From Lacticaseibacillus yichunensis (lineage in GTDB: Bacteria > Bacillota > Bacilli > Lactobacillales > Lactobacillaceae), in the NCBI RefSeq assembly GCF_003946405.1, contig NZ_RHOG01000004.1:36695-100694 (forward strand): 64,000 nucleotides of DNA. Direction: 5' to 3'. Shown here one piece after another: positions 37,815 to 48,424 of the stretch. The translations under genes were made by a program, and so were the position numbers. Each line of letters begins with the position of its first letter. The stretch's first letter is position 1. The notes under the pieces were generated by a model that was given only the letters and a program-made list of their open reading frames with translations, made no database searches and was not told the DNA's origin.

Positions 37815-37860
37815 TGAAAAAATCGCGTCTTCCCCGGCGGCGGCCGCTAGGGAAGACGCG
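37815..37860 (-). terminator. Terminator directly after ftsZ
   Basis: CGCGTCTTCCC and GGGAAGACGCG are perfect 11-bp arms with a GC-rich loop; on the minus strand GATTTTTTC follows. It lies eight bases beyond the ftsZ stop and would separate mraZ-ftsZ from sepF-ileS. Confidence 0.88.
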
Positions 37861-37868
37861 CGGGTAGA

Positions 37869-39104
37869 TCACTGCCGGCGGTGTTTGAAGAATGGCGGCT
37901 GGTCGTCGCCTTTGTCATCGTCGCCACTTTCTGGTTGGCTTTCGAAGATATCGAAGTCTTGCTTCTTCACATTATCAAAGTTTTGGGTCGTTTGGCGCTG
38001 TGGGGCGTCGCCTTGTTTTGGCTCACGGCGCATGTCCCAGTTGCCAAACGGATCATCGTTGCCGGCAGCTGGCTTGCTGCTTTCCTGATGGTTATCGGTC
38101 GGGGCCGCCGCGCGCTTGCGTGGATTGCGGTCTGCATCGGCCAACGCATCGGCATCGATGCCGGTCGCGATGACGGTGACGACAACTTCATCACCGAGCT
38201 CTTCGTTGATCGAAGTCCCAAAGATGATGTTAACATCGTTGGTTGCCGCTTGGGCCACGATATCACTGGCCGCTTGTGCTTCATATAAGGACAGGTCTGG
38301 GCCGCCGGTAATGTTGAGCAGGACGTTCTTGGCGCCATCGATGGAAACTTCCAGCAATGGGCTGGAGATTGCCTTCTTGGTCGCCTCTTCCGTCCGGTTT
38401 TCGCCGGTGGCAGAACCGATGCCCATCAACGCGGAACCCTGATTGGCCATGACGGTCTTCACATCCGCGAAATCCAAGTTGACATAGCCAGGGCTGGTGA
38501 TCAGATCAGAGATCCCCTGCACCCCTTGACGGAGCACGTTGTCGGCCGCATGGAAGGCTTCGAGCATTGGGGTCTTCTTGTCGACGATCTCAAGCAGGCG
38601 ATTGTTCGCGATGATGACCAAGGTGTCCACATGCTCCTTGAGCTGGGAGATCCCTTCAAGCGCATTTTTTGCACGTTTCGGGCCTTCAAATGTGAACGGC
38701 CGGGTCACAACGCCAACGGTCAACGCGCCCATGTCTTTGGCGATCTTTGCGACAACTGGCGCAGCGCCAGTGCCGGTGCCGCCGCCCATGCCACAGGTGA
38801 CAAAGATCATGTCAGCGCCTTGCAGGGCATCCTGAATCGCTTCTTCGCTTTCCTCGGCAGCCTTTTGCCCGATCTCCGGGGTTGAGCCGGCGCCAAGCCC
38901 ACGTGTCAGTTTCGGGCCGAGCTGAATCTTCGTTTCCGCCTTGGAGCTGGACAGTGCCTGAACGTCGGTGTTGGCCGCGATGAATTCGACGCCTTTGACG
39001 TCTTCTGAGATCATGCGGTTCACAGCGTTACCGCCAGCACCGCCGACCCCGATGACTTTGATCACCGCACCGGTGTCGTTTTGTGAATCAAGTGAGAATT
39101 CCAT
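37869..39104 (-). CDS. ftsZ: Cell division GTPase FtsZ
   Basis: A 411-residue tubulin homologue that forms the division ring. GTP-binding motifs are [12 protein letters not shown] near residue 19, the tubulin signature [11 protein letters not shown] near 107-117, and NLDFADV with the T7 loop near 208. The C-terminal linker is charged; the tail [12 protein letters not shown] is the conserved peptide binding FtsA and SepF. The ATG follows AGGAGGAA. Followed by a strong terminator. Confidence 0.98.
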   Translation of the reverse strand: MEFSLDSQNDTGAVIKVIGVGGAGGNAVNRMISEDVKGVEFIAANTDVQALSSSKAETKIQLGPKLTRGLGAGSTPEIGQKAAEESEEAIQDALQGADMIFVTCGMGGGTGTGAAPVVAKIAKDMGALTVGVVTRPFTFEGPKRAKNALEGISQLKEHVDTLVIIANNRLLEIVDKKTPMLEAFHAADNVLRQGVQGISDLITSPGYVNLDFADVKTVMANQGSALMGIGSATGENRTEEATKKAISSPLLEVSIDGAKNVLLNITGGPDLSLYEAQAASDIVAQAATNDVNIIFGTSINEELGDEVVVTVIATGIDADALADADRNPRKRAAAPTDNHQESSKPAAGNDDPFGNWDMRREPKQGDAPQRQTTQNFDNVKKQDFDIFESQPESGDDDKGDDQPPFFKHRRQ

Positions 39105-39123
39105 TGTCGTTCCTCCTAGACTT

Positions 39124-40455
39124 TTATTCGAAGAAATTACCGAAGAAGCCCTTCAGCCAGGATTGCTTCTTCTCTTTTGGCTCGGCCTTTGGTTCTGCCG
39201 TTTCCGGCGTTGGCTGTTTAGAGACCGGCTTGGCGGCGGCGCGACGCGGTGTTTCAGCGGTCGGCTGCTTTGTTTCCGGGCGGCTGAGACTCGGCGTTGG
39301 CAGCACGCTGGACACAAGAATATCGATGTCGGTTAACTGCGCCGCATAATTGATCAAGCCAAGCGCCTGGGTAAAGGCCGGATGGCGCAGCCCCATTTCT
39401 TTTGGAATGTAGCGCTTCACGGCCCGGCCGAAAATGTCCTGAGCCAGCTCAACGATACCCGGAATGGCGGTCGTGCCGCCGGTGATCACAATGCCACCTG
39501 GCAGATCCAGCGCATTGGCCTGTTGCAGGGCTTGATGCAGGCGCTTGAAGATCTGGGCCAACCGCGCTTCGATGATCTCGCTCAAATATTTTTCGGAGAT
39601 CATCACCGGTTCGGTCTTGCCGACCACAGCCACTGGGAAAGTCTCATCCTCCGTGGTGGCCAAGCTGTCTGCGTTGCCGTAATCCCGTTTGAGCTTTTCC
39701 GCGTCCTTGAAGCCGGTATTGAGCACCACGGAAATATCCTTGGTGACAAACTCGCCACCTTCTTGATCGACGTCGGTGAACTTCAGCTTGTGATCGTGAA
39801 TGACAGCCGCCGTGGTCTGGCCGCCGCCAACATCAATCAACACAGTACCGAAGTCCTGCTCCCCATCGCTCAAGGCGACTTGCGCGGTGGCCAGCGGACT
39901 GGCGACGACGCAGGTCACCGTGAGACCAGCTTTTTCGATTGCTTTTTTAGTATTATGTAGCACAGTTTTTGGCACGGTGAAAAGAATGCCGCGCATCTCG
40001 AGGCGCACCCCGATCATGCCGCGCGGATCCTTGATATCATCAAAGCCATCGACGATAAATTCGGTCGGGCTCAGCGATAAGCTCTCGCGCTCTGGTGGCA
40101 GGTTCCGCACCAAGGCCGCGGCGGCGACACTTTTCACATCTTGATCCGTGATCTCTTTGCTGGCATCACCCACTGCGATCATCCCGGAAACCGGTTCGAT
40201 CTTCAGCATGTTGGCAGGAATGCCGGCGATCACACGCTCGATCTTGACGCTGGCTTTTTCTTCCGCCTGGGCGATCGCCGCTTTGATCGCGACCGTCGCT
40301 TTGTCGATATCGACGATCACGCCGCGCGACAATCCTTCTGAGCGCTGACTCCCCACACCAATAATATTCATTTGACCTTGAACGTACTCGGCAACAATGA
40401 CTTTTATTGAGGTGGTCCCGATATCAAGTCCAACGTATATGTCCTGATTCCCCAT
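39124..40455 (-). CDS. ftsA: Cell division protein FtsA
   Basis: A 443-residue actin-like ATPase that tethers FtsZ to the membrane. The phosphate loop is [16 protein letters not shown] at the start, and [14 protein letters not shown] and [15 protein letters not shown] are the later actin motifs. A long Pro/Thr/Lys-rich linker (about 370-430) precedes the C-terminal amphipathic membrane helix [15 protein letters not shown]. Twenty bases upstream of ftsZ. Confidence 0.97.
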   Translation of the reverse strand: MGNQDIYVGLDIGTTSIKVIVAEYVQGQMNIIGVGSQRSEGLSRGVIVDIDKATVAIKAAIAQAEEKASVKIERVIAGIPANMLKIEPVSGMIAVGDASKEITDQDVKSVAAAALVRNLPPERESLSLSPTEFIVDGFDDIKDPRGMIGVRLEMRGILFTVPKTVLHNTKKAIEKAGLTVTCVVASPLATAQVALSDGEQDFGTVLIDVGGGQTTAAVIHDHKLKFTDVDQEGGEFVTKDISVVLNTGFKDAEKLKRDYGNADSLATTEDETFPVAVVGKTEPVMISEKYLSEIIEARLAQIFKRLHQALQQANALDLPGGIVITGGTTAIPGIVELAQDIFGRAVKRYIPKEMGLRHPAFTQALGLINYAAQLTDIDILVSSVLPTPSLSRPETKQPTAETPRRAAAKPVSKQPTPETAEPKAEPKEKKQSWLKGFFGNFFE

Positions 40456-40568
40456 GGAAACGGAACCTCCTTGTCTCAGATGTATTACTTCATTTTTAAT
40501 ATGAAAGGCTAGTTTGATTTTACCACAGTTGTTTCACAGTGCGTACCCGGCGCGGCGGCTTTCCCACT

Positions 40569-41417
40569 TTATTTACTATTTTGTTTCGCGTTTTTATATG
40601 GGGTGAAGAAAGCGCCTACTTCTAGGTCAACCGTACCGGTGGTTTTGACCTGCGCAATGATGCTGGGATAGTACTTGATTCGCTTCGCAACCGTGCGCGA
40701 ATCGGCGACCACCGTGTTGCCATCCGTCATGGTCAGCGTGATCTGGTACGGGTTCGCCGCCCCGCGCGTGGCCTTCACTTCGGACACGGCATGGCGCACC
40801 GCCGCCGGAAACGCGGCGATCTTGGCCGCAATCGATTTCAACTCGCTGGCCTTGAAGTCCGTGAACACTGGGTAATTATTGGTCGGCGTGTCCGTCCCAG
40901 CCGCAACAACTTTGCCACTTTCCAGCAAGACATGGTACTTGCCTTTGGTCAAAAGATAACCAACTGGCTGATACTCTTTCACATGAATCGTCACTTGGTT
41001 GAAATTGGCCACTGACAGCCGGACCGTTTTGATCTGCGGCAATCTCTGTTTGAGCCGACTCGTTGCATCGGTGCGCCCTGCCATGAGCGCCACGATCAGG
41101 TCATCGGCGCTTAGGTGTGAGTCGTCGATGATCGTTTGGGCCGGCACGGTGATCTCTCCTTGAACGGAAAGCTGACCGACTTTTGCCAGCGGCGACATCA
41201 GATAGCCAAACAAGGCCAGCAAAAGCACCAGCGGGGTCAACAACAAAATCAAGTTTCGTGCCCGGTGATGCTTTCGAATCTCAGTGACTTGTGGCAGGTC
41301 AAGACGCGGGGCCTGCTTTGGCTTGGCTTTGGCCTTTGCCTGCCGTGCCTGATAGGCCTCCCAAGGCGTCAGCGGATCCTGCGGTGCTTCTTCTTTTTTT
41401 TGCTTGAACAACCCCAT
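40569..41417 (-). CDS. divIB: Cell division protein DivIB (FtsQ)
   Basis: A 282-residue bitopic membrane protein of the divisome. The basic cytoplasmic N-terminus (to about residue 55) precedes one membrane segment (LILLLTPLVLLLALFGYL). The POTRA domain begins SPLAKVGQLSVQGEITVPAQ. The beta domain follows, and the short tail FFTPYKNAKQNSK ends the protein. It lies between murG and ftsA, the usual place. Confidence 0.94.
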   Translation of the reverse strand: MGLFKQKKEEAPQDPLTPWEAYQARQAKAKAKPKQAPRLDLPQVTEIRKHHRARNLILLLTPLVLLLALFGYLMSPLAKVGQLSVQGEITVPAQTIIDDSHLSADDLIVALMAGRTDATSRLKQRLPQIKTVRLSVANFNQVTIHVKEYQPVGYLLTKGKYHVLLESGKVVAAGTDTPTNNYPVFTDFKASELKSIAAKIAAFPAAVRHAVSEVKATRGAANPYQITLTMTDGNTVVADSRTVAKRIKYYPSIIAQVKTTGTVDLEVGAFFTPYKNAKQNSK

Positions 41418-41460
41418 CGGATTCGCCTCCTTTGCCAGCGGGTGCCTAGTTAGACTATTG

Positions 41461-42543
41461 CTATTTGATCACATCTTCGAGAACGGCGATCAGACGGTCC
41501 GTGGCATCTGGCACACCGAGTTTGGCGGCTGCCTTAGCCATTGCGTTGAGTCGGCCGTCATCGGCCAGCAAGGCGGTGATCGTTTGGGTGAACTTCGCCG
41601 GCAATTCCGGTTCTGTCAAGAGCACCGCCGCCCCGGCGTCCGCCATGCTTTGGGCGTTGACCGTTTGATGGTCATGCGTGACATTGGGGCTGGGAATCAG
41701 CACCGAGGGAATGCCCAGCGCGGTCAGCTCCGCCAAACTGGTGGCCCCGCTGCGCGACACAACCAAGGCGACATCCGGTAAGATCGCCGGCATGTCATCG
41801 ATGTAGGGCGCAATCTTAAAATTGGCCGGCAGCGTGCCGACTTCTGCCATCACGGCATCGTAATGGGCGCGTCCGGTGACAAACAGCGTCTGAAAATCAC
41901 TGTCGCCAAACGCCTCAACACTCGCCAAGGCCGCCCGGTTGATTGCCGGTGCCCCGCGGGAGCCACCAAAGATCAGCAGTGTCCGGCGCTTCGGATCCAG
42001 CTCAAATTCGGCCAGCCGATCATTTGGCTGCAGACCCGCCACCTGCTGGGCACGCGGATTGCCGACCATCACCACTTTTTTTGCAGGAAAGGCGGCGGCC
42101 ACTTCAGGAAATGCGATGCCGACCTTGTCCACAAAGTGACTCAAAAATTTGTTGGTGAGGCCGGCCACCGAATTGGATTCATGAACGACCGTGGGAATAT
42201 GCATCTGCGTCGCCGCAAACAACACCCCGCCTGCGACATAGCCGCCGGTACCGACCACGACATCAGGCCTGAAATCCGCCAGCACCTTTTTGGCCTTGCC
42301 GACGCTGCTTAAAAACATCTGAATCGTTTTGAAGTTTGATAACGACAGGCTCCGCTTAAAACCCTGCAGCTCGATCGCCTGAAACGGAATGCCCGCGTCT
42401 GGCACGATGCGACTTTCAAGGCCGCGATGCGTGCCAACGTACAAAACCGCGTCGAGCTTGCCTTCTTTTTTCAGCTGATCGATCAGCGCAAGCGCCGGGT
42501 AAATATGGCCGCCGGTGCCGCCGCCGGAAACAACAAGTCGCAT
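41461..42543 (-). CDS. murG: UDP-GlcNAc:lipid I N-acetylglucosaminyltransferase MurG
   Basis: Makes lipid II from lipid I at the inner membrane face. The protein has 360 residues. The N-terminal glycine loop SGGGTGGHIYPALAL, VGTGGYVAGGVLFAA, the FGGSRGAPAINRA loop and VVSRSGATSLAEL with the sugar-binding end NVTHDHQTVNA are all present. I take the ATG at 42541-42543, seven bases from GAGG, rather than the one at 42547-42549 that overlaps the murD stop. Confidence 0.97.
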   Translation of the reverse strand: MRLVVSGGGTGGHIYPALALIDQLKKEGKLDAVLYVGTHRGLESRIVPDAGIPFQAIELQGFKRSLSLSNFKTIQMFLSSVGKAKKVLADFRPDVVVGTGGYVAGGVLFAATQMHIPTVVHESNSVAGLTNKFLSHFVDKVGIAFPEVAAAFPAKKVVMVGNPRAQQVAGLQPNDRLAEFELDPKRRTLLIFGGSRGAPAINRAALASVEAFGDSDFQTLFVTGRAHYDAVMAEVGTLPANFKIAPYIDDMPAILPDVALVVSRSGATSLAELTALGIPSVLIPSPNVTHDHQTVNAQSMADAGAAVLLTEPELPAKFTQTITALLADDGRLNAMAKAAAKLGVPDATDRLIAVLEDVIK

Positions 42544-42545
42544 GG

Positions 42546-43922
42546 TCATGCCTCGCTTTCTGCCAATTGCTGGACCGCGTCGATGAAGACGTCGCCGCGC
42601 ACCTCAAAGGTTGGGAACTGATCCCAGCTCGCGTTGGCCGGGGAAAGCAGCACAATGTCCCCTGGCTGGCTGGCTTGATAGGCCAGCGGCACCGCCGTTT
42701 TCAGGTCAGTGGTCTGCGTGAATGGCACGCCCGCCGCCTTCGCGACTTCATTCATCTGTGCCGCGGTCTCACCGAATGTGACCAGCGCGCGGACATGTTT
42801 TTTCACCAAAGGCACCAAGTCGGTCATCGGCAAATGGCGATCGAGGCCGCCGCAAAGCAGCACGATCGGGTCGTGGAAGGCTTGAATGGCGACGCTGGCC
42901 GCTTCGACATTCGTGGCCTTGCTGTCGTTGTAAAACTTGCGGCCATTGACCGTCTGCACGTATTGGATGCGGTGCTTAACGCCTGTGAAGCGCTGAAGGA
43001 CTGCGACGATCGCCTCATCGCTGACGCCTTCGAGCTTCGCCACCGCGATCGCGGCCAGCGCATTTTCGATGTTGTGCACGCCCGGGATCTGCATGGCGTC
43101 GGCCTTCATGATCTTGTCGCCGGCATAGCTCAAATAGCCATCCTCAGTCAGGACCGCCTGCGCCCCGGCCGCGCCTTGGCGGGAAAATGGGACGATGGTC
43201 GCCTTGCTACGTTTGGCCAACTCGTGCATTTCGGGCAGGTCCCAGTTCATGACAAAATAGTCGTCCGCCGTTTGATTCATCGTCAGACGCATCTTCGCGT
43301 TGACGTAATTTTCACGATTGCCATGCCAGTCCAGATGAGCCTCATAGATGTTGGTCAGTACCGCGATATGTGGGTGCAGGGTCTGGATCCCGCACAATTG
43401 AAAACTGGACAGCTCCGCCACGATCGTATCGTCCGCGCCAGCTTTTTGCGCCACCGCGGTTGCCGGGATGCCGATATTCCCTGCATCATAGGCGGTGCCG
43501 CGACGATCTTTATCTTCGTTGAGCATCAGGCCGATCAGTGTGGTGGTCGTCGTTTTCCCATTTGAGCCAGTAATGCCGATCCATTCACTGTTTGAGACTT
43601 GATACGCAAGCTCCGGTTCCGTGATGATTGGAATGTTGAGCTCCTGTGCGCGTTTCACCATCGGATTGGAATAAGGAATGCCAGGATTTTTGACCATCAG
43701 CTCAAAGTTCTCATCGAGCAGGGCCACTGGATGGCTGCCGGTGATCACTTTGATGCCGTCTGCCAAGAGTTCCTGAGCGTCCTTGTTGTTATCGAATTCC
43801 TTCTTGTCATTGACGGTGACCAGCGCCCCCAGTTTGTAGAGCAAACGGGCGGCGTTGACCCCACTTTTGGCCAGACCGAGCACAAGGACTTTTTTATTCT
43901 GATACGACGTGATGTCTAACAT
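42546..43922 (-). CDS. murD: UDP-N-acetylmuramoyl-L-alanine:D-glutamate ligase
   Basis: Adds D-glutamate to UDP-MurNAc-Ala. The 458-residue Mur ligase has an N-terminal UDP-binding fold (VLVLGLAKSGVNAARLL), ATP loop GITGSNGKTTTTTLIG near residues 113-128, the central domain NIYEAHLDWHGNRENY and the C-terminal Mur ligase domain with CGGLDRHLP. Normal length. Between mraY and murG. Confidence 0.98.
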   Translation of the reverse strand: MLDITSYQNKKVLVLGLAKSGVNAARLLYKLGALVTVNDKKEFDNNKDAQELLADGIKVITGSHPVALLDENFELMVKNPGIPYSNPMVKRAQELNIPIITEPELAYQVSNSEWIGITGSNGKTTTTTLIGLMLNEDKDRRGTAYDAGNIGIPATAVAQKAGADDTIVAELSSFQLCGIQTLHPHIAVLTNIYEAHLDWHGNRENYVNAKMRLTMNQTADDYFVMNWDLPEMHELAKRSKATIVPFSRQGAAGAQAVLTEDGYLSYAGDKIMKADAMQIPGVHNIENALAAIAVAKLEGVSDEAIVAVLQRFTGVKHRIQYVQTVNGRKFYNDSKATNVEAASVAIQAFHDPIVLLCGGLDRHLPMTDLVPLVKKHVRALVTFGETAAQMNEVAKAAGVPFTQTTDLKTAVPLAYQASQPGDIVLLSPANASWDQFPTFEVRGDVFIDAVQQLAESEA

Positions 43923-43945
43923 GGCGATGCTTCCTTCTTTTTATT

Positions 43946-44911
43946 TTACAAAAACAATAGGAGATACAGACCGGCTGCGAGCAAGCCGACCAGCCAGAAC
44001 ACGAGGTCGACTTGCCATTCGGACCAGCCGAGCATTTCAAAATGGTGATGAATCGGCGCCATCTTGAAAATGCGCCGATGGAACAATTTGAAGCTTGCCA
44101 CTTGGAGCATGACGCTGGCCGTTTCGGCGGCGTAGACAAAGCCGATCAAAAGCAGCGACCAGGAGCGGTCTAGCAAGATCGCGATCGCCGCGAGCATGCC
44201 GCCCAACGCAAGCGAGCCGACATCGCCCATGAAGATCTGGGCAGGCTTGTGATTGTAAAGCATGAAACCGATCATCGCGCCAACCACGGTCAAGCACAGG
44301 ACCAAGACATCGGTGCGCTGATCATGCGCGGCGATCACGGCATAGGCGCCGAAACTGATCATCGCCAGCCCGGCTACCAAGCCGTCGAGTCCATCGGTCA
44401 GATTGACCGCATTGGAAAAGCCGACCAGCCACACGATCGCAAAGACGACAAACAGCCAGGTCACATTGAGGTTACCCAGAAACGGAATGTAGAGACTATG
44501 CGCAAAGCCGTCGTGGAGATAGGCGATCACGAAGACCACGGCCCCAATCACTTGGCCCAACAATTTTTGCCAGGCGCGCAGCCCGAGATTGCGCTTCAGG
44601 GAGACGCTGATAAAATCATCCGCGAAGCCCAGCGCGCCATACAGCACCAGAATGAACAGGCTGACCCACATGGACAGGGTCAAGGCGTGTTGCCAGATGC
44701 CACAGCCGATCGCGGCGATGATAATGGCGCCGATAAAGACTAGGCCGCCCATCGTTGGGGTGCCGGTCTTTTTTTCATGCCAGCTCGGGCCCTCTTCACG
44801 AATGGTCTGGCCTTCTTTTTTCATCCGCATATAGCCGATGAACAGTGGCAAAACGATCACGGTCAGGGCGAACGCCGCCACCATCGGAATCAACATTTGT
44901 GCAAGCTGCAT
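43946..44911 (-). CDS. mraY: Phospho-N-acetylmuramoyl-pentapeptide transferase MraY
   Basis: Transfers phospho-MurNAc-pentapeptide to undecaprenyl phosphate, giving lipid I. It is 321 residues with ten membrane segments. Conserved cytoplasmic motifs are GTPTMGG near residue 50, FADDFISV near 98 with the DD pair, NAVNLTDGLDGLVAG near 170-185 and the histidine loop FKMAPIHHHFEMLGW near 285. Complete and standard. Confidence 0.98.
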   Translation of the reverse strand: MQLAQMLIPMVAAFALTVIVLPLFIGYMRMKKEGQTIREEGPSWHEKKTGTPTMGGLVFIGAIIIAAIGCGIWQHALTLSMWVSLFILVLYGALGFADDFISVSLKRNLGLRAWQKLLGQVIGAVVFVIAYLHDGFAHSLYIPFLGNLNVTWLFVVFAIVWLVGFSNAVNLTDGLDGLVAGLAMISFGAYAVIAAHDQRTDVLVLCLTVVGAMIGFMLYNHKPAQIFMGDVGSLALGGMLAAIAILLDRSWSLLLIGFVYAAETASVMLQVASFKLFHRRIFKMAPIHHHFEMLGWSEWQVDLVFWLVGLLAAGLYLLLFL

Positions 44912-44929
44912 CTCTTTTTTCTCCCCAGA

Positions 44930-47080
44930 CTATTGGTTCTTGAACGTCACGGTGACGGCATCGTCGGTCAGTAAACTACCTTTGGCCAGGCTTTGGTGCG
45001 CCGCGTACCCGTCGCCGCTCAAGTTGAATTTTTTGCCAGTCAATTGAGCCAATTTTAACACATCACTCTTGGACCAACCAGAAACATCCGGCATGGTCAT
45101 GGCGCCGTTCGTCAGCAGAATCACGCGCGCCCCAGCCAAGGCCTGTGAGCCAGCTGCGGGCAATTGTTGCACGACCCGGTTGCCAGTCCCGACCAGTGCG
45201 ACCTTCAGTTGTTGATCCGCAAGCACCTTTTGCGCCGCGGTCAGGCTATCGTTCGTGACCGCCTTGACGGACACTGTTTTCCCACTGGTAGTCGTGGTGC
45301 TGTTATCATCCAGCGCCAAGGCCCGAGTCATCATCGGCTTGAATATGCTGGCCAAAATAGTTTCGGCGGCCGCCGTCATTTTCTGCGGCTGCTTCATGGT
45401 GATGTAGAGTTCATACTTCGGATCGCTGGCAGGCGCTAGGCCCATCACGCTAAAAATATAATTGTTGGTCCCAGTCAGATACCCACCCTTAGGCGACGCG
45501 ATCTGCGCGGTCCCTGTTTTGATGGCAAGGTCGACGCCAGGCATCTTGTATGCGCCGCCAGTCCCATAATCGGCGGTGACAACTTGGCGCATCAGGTCGA
45601 TCACTTCGCTGGCGGTCTCGCTGCTAATGGGTTGCCCCAAAACGGTGCGATCATACGTCGTGGTCTTGCCCTGTGGACTGACGGTTTTCGACACGATGCG
45701 CGGCTGGATCATCGTGCCTTTATTGGCGATTGCCGTAACACCCTGCATCATCTGCAGCGCATTGACATCGATGCCTTGGCCAAACGAGGTGATCGCCTGT
45801 TCCAGCGGCGTCTTCACCGCGTAATTGCCAGCTGTTTCGCCTGGCAACGGAATGCCCGTCTTTTGGGCAAAGCCAAATTTTTGCAAATAAGTATTCCAGG
45901 TGGTGGCGCCCATTTCCTGCTCAATTTTGACCATCCCGACGTTACTGGACCGCGGAAAGGCCTGACTCAGCGGAATGTTGCCCCAGCCGCCAAGTTGCCA
46001 GTCGGAGATCTTGCTGCCCTGGACCGTCACCGAACCGGACTTATAGAGCTCGTTTGGGTGATAGGTGCCACTTTCGATTGCGGCAGCCATAGTAAAGATC
46101 TTCATGACTGAGCCGGGTTCGTAGCCGTCTTCAACGAGAATATCGCGCCACATGCTCGACAGCCCAGACCCCGTGCTTGGGTCAAACGTTGGTCGCTGCG
46201 AGGCAGCCAAAATGGCCCCAGTCTTCGCATTCATGAGAACGGCCGTCATGGTTTTGGGCTGATATTTGTTTTGAACACTGGTCATCAAGGTCTCAAGATA
46301 ACTCTGCATGCCGGCATCGAGGGTCGTGGTGACGCTTCCCCCATCGACTGCCGCCTTAGCTTTGACCTTGGCTTGCGGCAATTCATAACCATAGGTGTCC
46401 GTTTGCGTGCGCCGCCAACCATTGGTGCCCTTCAGGATGTTGTTGAAGGACTTCTCCAGCCCCATCACCCCGGTGAGCTGTTTATTCGTATCACTGCTCG
46501 TGGCTTGGCCAAGGCCCACCACGTGACTGGCGAAAACACCATTCGGATAAAGCCGGGACGGCGAATCATAGAAGCCGATTCCCGGCAATTTTTCCTTTTC
46601 GATCTGTTGCTTGAGGGCCAAGGACAGATTCGCCCCAGCGGTCCCAAATTCGACTTGATCGAGGCCCGGTTGATCGAGCACTTTTAGAATCGCAGCCTTA
46701 CTCATCGCCAAATATTTGGCCAGCACCGTCGCGGTCTTGTCCTTGTCGACGACATAATTTTTCTTATCGCCATCGACGTAAGTGTGATTGAGGGCCGCGT
46801 AGATCTTATAAGTACTGGCATCCTCGGCGATGATGGTGCCGTCGCTGGCGTAAATGGTCCCACGCTTCGCCTTGAGCGTTTGCGAGGTCGTGTATTGCTT
46901 GGCGCGTTCCTTGGCTAAGTTCGCGGAATCCACCTTGCCGCCTGTTGAGATATAAAAAAAACGAATGACAAACACCCCAAGTGCCAAAAGCGTGATGCCC
47001 AACAGCAGAATGCCAAATCTTCTGCGGTTGCGCTCAGGATGGCGGGTGCGTGTCAGTCGCTTCGTCTTGTTTTTTGTCAT
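44930..47080 (-). CDS. pbpX: Penicillin-binding protein 2X-type transpeptidase (FtsI) with PASTA domains
   Basis: A 716-residue class B penicillin-binding protein that cross-links septal peptidoglycan. After a cytoplasmic basic stretch and one membrane segment (FGILLLGITLLALGVFVIRF) comes the dimerisation domain, then the transpeptidase domain with SVMK near residue 323, SSN near 378 and KTGTAQ near 520. Two C-terminal PASTA domains (about 605-660 and 662-716) mark it as PBP2X type. It overlaps ftsL by four bases. Confidence 0.96.
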   Translation of the reverse strand: MTKNKTKRLTRTRHPERNRRRFGILLLGITLLALGVFVIRFFYISTGGKVDSANLAKERAKQYTTSQTLKAKRGTIYASDGTIIAEDASTYKIYAALNHTYVDGDKKNYVVDKDKTATVLAKYLAMSKAAILKVLDQPGLDQVEFGTAGANLSLALKQQIEKEKLPGIGFYDSPSRLYPNGVFASHVVGLGQATSSDTNKQLTGVMGLEKSFNNILKGTNGWRRTQTDTYGYELPQAKVKAKAAVDGGSVTTTLDAGMQSYLETLMTSVQNKYQPKTMTAVLMNAKTGAILAASQRPTFDPSTGSGLSSMWRDILVEDGYEPGSVMKIFTMAAAIESGTYHPNELYKSGSVTVQGSKISDWQLGGWGNIPLSQAFPRSSNVGMVKIEQEMGATTWNTYLQKFGFAQKTGIPLPGETAGNYAVKTPLEQAITSFGQGIDVNALQMMQGVTAIANKGTMIQPRIVSKTVSPQGKTTTYDRTVLGQPISSETASEVIDLMRQVVTADYGTGGAYKMPGVDLAIKTGTAQIASPKGGYLTGTNNYIFSVMGLAPASDPKYELYITMKQPQKMTAAAETILASIFKPMMTRALALDDNSTTTTSGKTVSVKAVTNDSLTAAQKVLADQQLKVALVGTGNRVVQQLPAAGSQALAGARVILLTNGAMTMPDVSGWSKSDVLKLAQLTGKKFNLSGDGYAAHQSLAKGSLLTDDAVTVTFKNQ

Positions 47081-47469
47081 TTGTCAGTCACTCGCTTGAT
47101 GTTGCCATTGATCACGGTCAAGCCGTGCGCTTTGGCGAAGTTGGCGAGCCGATCCGAGTTGGAAAGCTCCCCGACCGTCTGTTTATAATCATCGATCTGC
47201 TGGTTTTGACTGCTGATCTGAGACTGCAGATCCTGATAGGTGCGATTGGTGGCCGCTAACGAATTCTGCGTTCCGAGATACATCAGGCAAAACGCGACAA
47301 CAGCGAGGCCGCAGAGCACAGTCAAAAGCCGTTCAAGCGGGGCGAACGCGATATGTTTTGGCGCAGGGGCAGCCGCCGGGGCCGGCGCCGCAGTGGGCGT
47401 TGGCGCCACAACTGGCGCTGTGCGCAGCGGCTCTGCTGCATCTAATTGTCTTGCTGTGTTATCGAGCAT
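47077..47469 (-). CDS. ftsL: Cell division protein FtsL
   Basis: A 130-residue bitopic protein. A Pro/Ala-rich cytoplasmic region (to about 40) precedes one membrane segment (ERLLTVLCGLAVVAFCLMYL) and an extracellular heptad helix (LAATNRTYQDLQSQISSQNQ), which pairs with DivIC. The ATG at 47467-47469 is favoured over a TTG three codons earlier. It lies between rsmH and pbpX, and its TGA overlaps the pbpX start. Confidence 0.92.
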   Translation of the reverse strand: MLDNTARQLDAAEPLRTAPVVAPTPTAAPAPAAAPAPKHIAFAPLERLLTVLCGLAVVAFCLMYLGTQNSLAATNRTYQDLQSQISSQNQQIDDYKQTVGELSNSDRLANFAKAHGLTVINGNIKRVTDK

Positions 47470-47486
47470 CACGTTCAACCCTTTTC

Positions 47487-48422
47487 TTACAATTTTTCGA
47501 TCACTCGCAGTTTTGCGCTGTGCGCGCGGTGGTTGCGGGCAAGCTCTGCAGCGCTAGGCTCAATTGGCTTGCGCGTCACCAAGCGAAATGCCGGTTTGGC
47601 GTCATCTGGGATGACAGGTAGGCCGTGGGGAATATCCTGCACGGTCGTTTTTTCTTTGAACATCGTCTTGACCAGCCGATCTTCCAGTGACTGGAAGGTG
47701 ATCACGCTGATGCGGCCGCCTTGATCAAGAAGGTCAAGGGCCTGGGTCAACGAGTCCTCCAGCGCCCCGAGCTCGTCGTTAACGGCGATGCGGACCGCCT
47801 GGAATACACGTTTGGCGGGATGGCCACCCGTGCGGCGCGCCTTGGCCGGAATACCAGCCTTGATCAGTTCCACCAATTCGAAGGTGGTCTCGATCGGCTT
47901 TTCCGCGCGTGCACGTTCGATCTGGCGGGCAATCGATTTGGCAAACTTTTCTTCGCCATAGCGATTGAAAATTCGCACCAGGTCGTTGAACGGCCAGTCG
48001 TTGATCACCACGCGGGCGGTCAGTGCTTGGCGCTGATCCATCCGCATGTCCAAGGGCGCGTCGAGGCGGTAGGAAAAACCGCGGGTGCTGTCATCAAATT
48101 GCGGTGACGAAACGCCGAGGTCATAAAGCACCCCATCGACCTTGGTGACCCCTTCTTCTGCCAGCCCACTTTGCAGCTCCCGAAAATTGCGGTGCAACAA
48201 ATGCAAGTTAGCAGGAAATGGTTTCATGTCGGCCATGACCGCATCGATGGCGGCCTGGTCTTGGTCAAACGCGTACAGCTGGCCGGTGGTCAACTGATTG
48301 AGGATGCGGCGGGTGTGGCCCCCGCGTCCAAGTGTTGCATCTATGTATGTCCCACTTGCTGAGACATTGAGCATTTCGGTGGCTTCCTTTAGCATCACCG
48401 TTTCGTGTGTGAATTCAGCCAT
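47487..48422 (-). CDS. rsmH: 16S rRNA (cytosine1402-N4)-methyltransferase
   Basis: A 311-residue SAM-dependent methyltransferase (MraW). Motifs are [13 protein letters not shown] at the start, [15 protein letters not shown] (SAM loop), [21 protein letters not shown] and the C-terminal [10 protein letters not shown]. Standard length; it begins two bases after the mraZ stop, the conserved order at the head of the dcw cluster. Confidence 0.97.
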   Translation of the reverse strand: MAEFTHETVMLKEATEMLNVSASGTYIDATLGRGGHTRRILNQLTTGQLYAFDQDQAAIDAVMADMKPFPANLHLLHRNFRELQSGLAEEGVTKVDGVLYDLGVSSPQFDDSTRGFSYRLDAPLDMRMDQRQALTARVVINDWPFNDLVRIFNRYGEEKFAKSIARQIERARAEKPIETTFELVELIKAGIPAKARRTGGHPAKRVFQAVRIAVNDELGALEDSLTQALDLLDQGGRISVITFQSLEDRLVKTMFKEKTTVQDIPHGLPVIPDDAKPAFRLVTRKPIEPSAAELARNHRAHSAKLRVIEKL

Positions 48423-48424
48423 TG

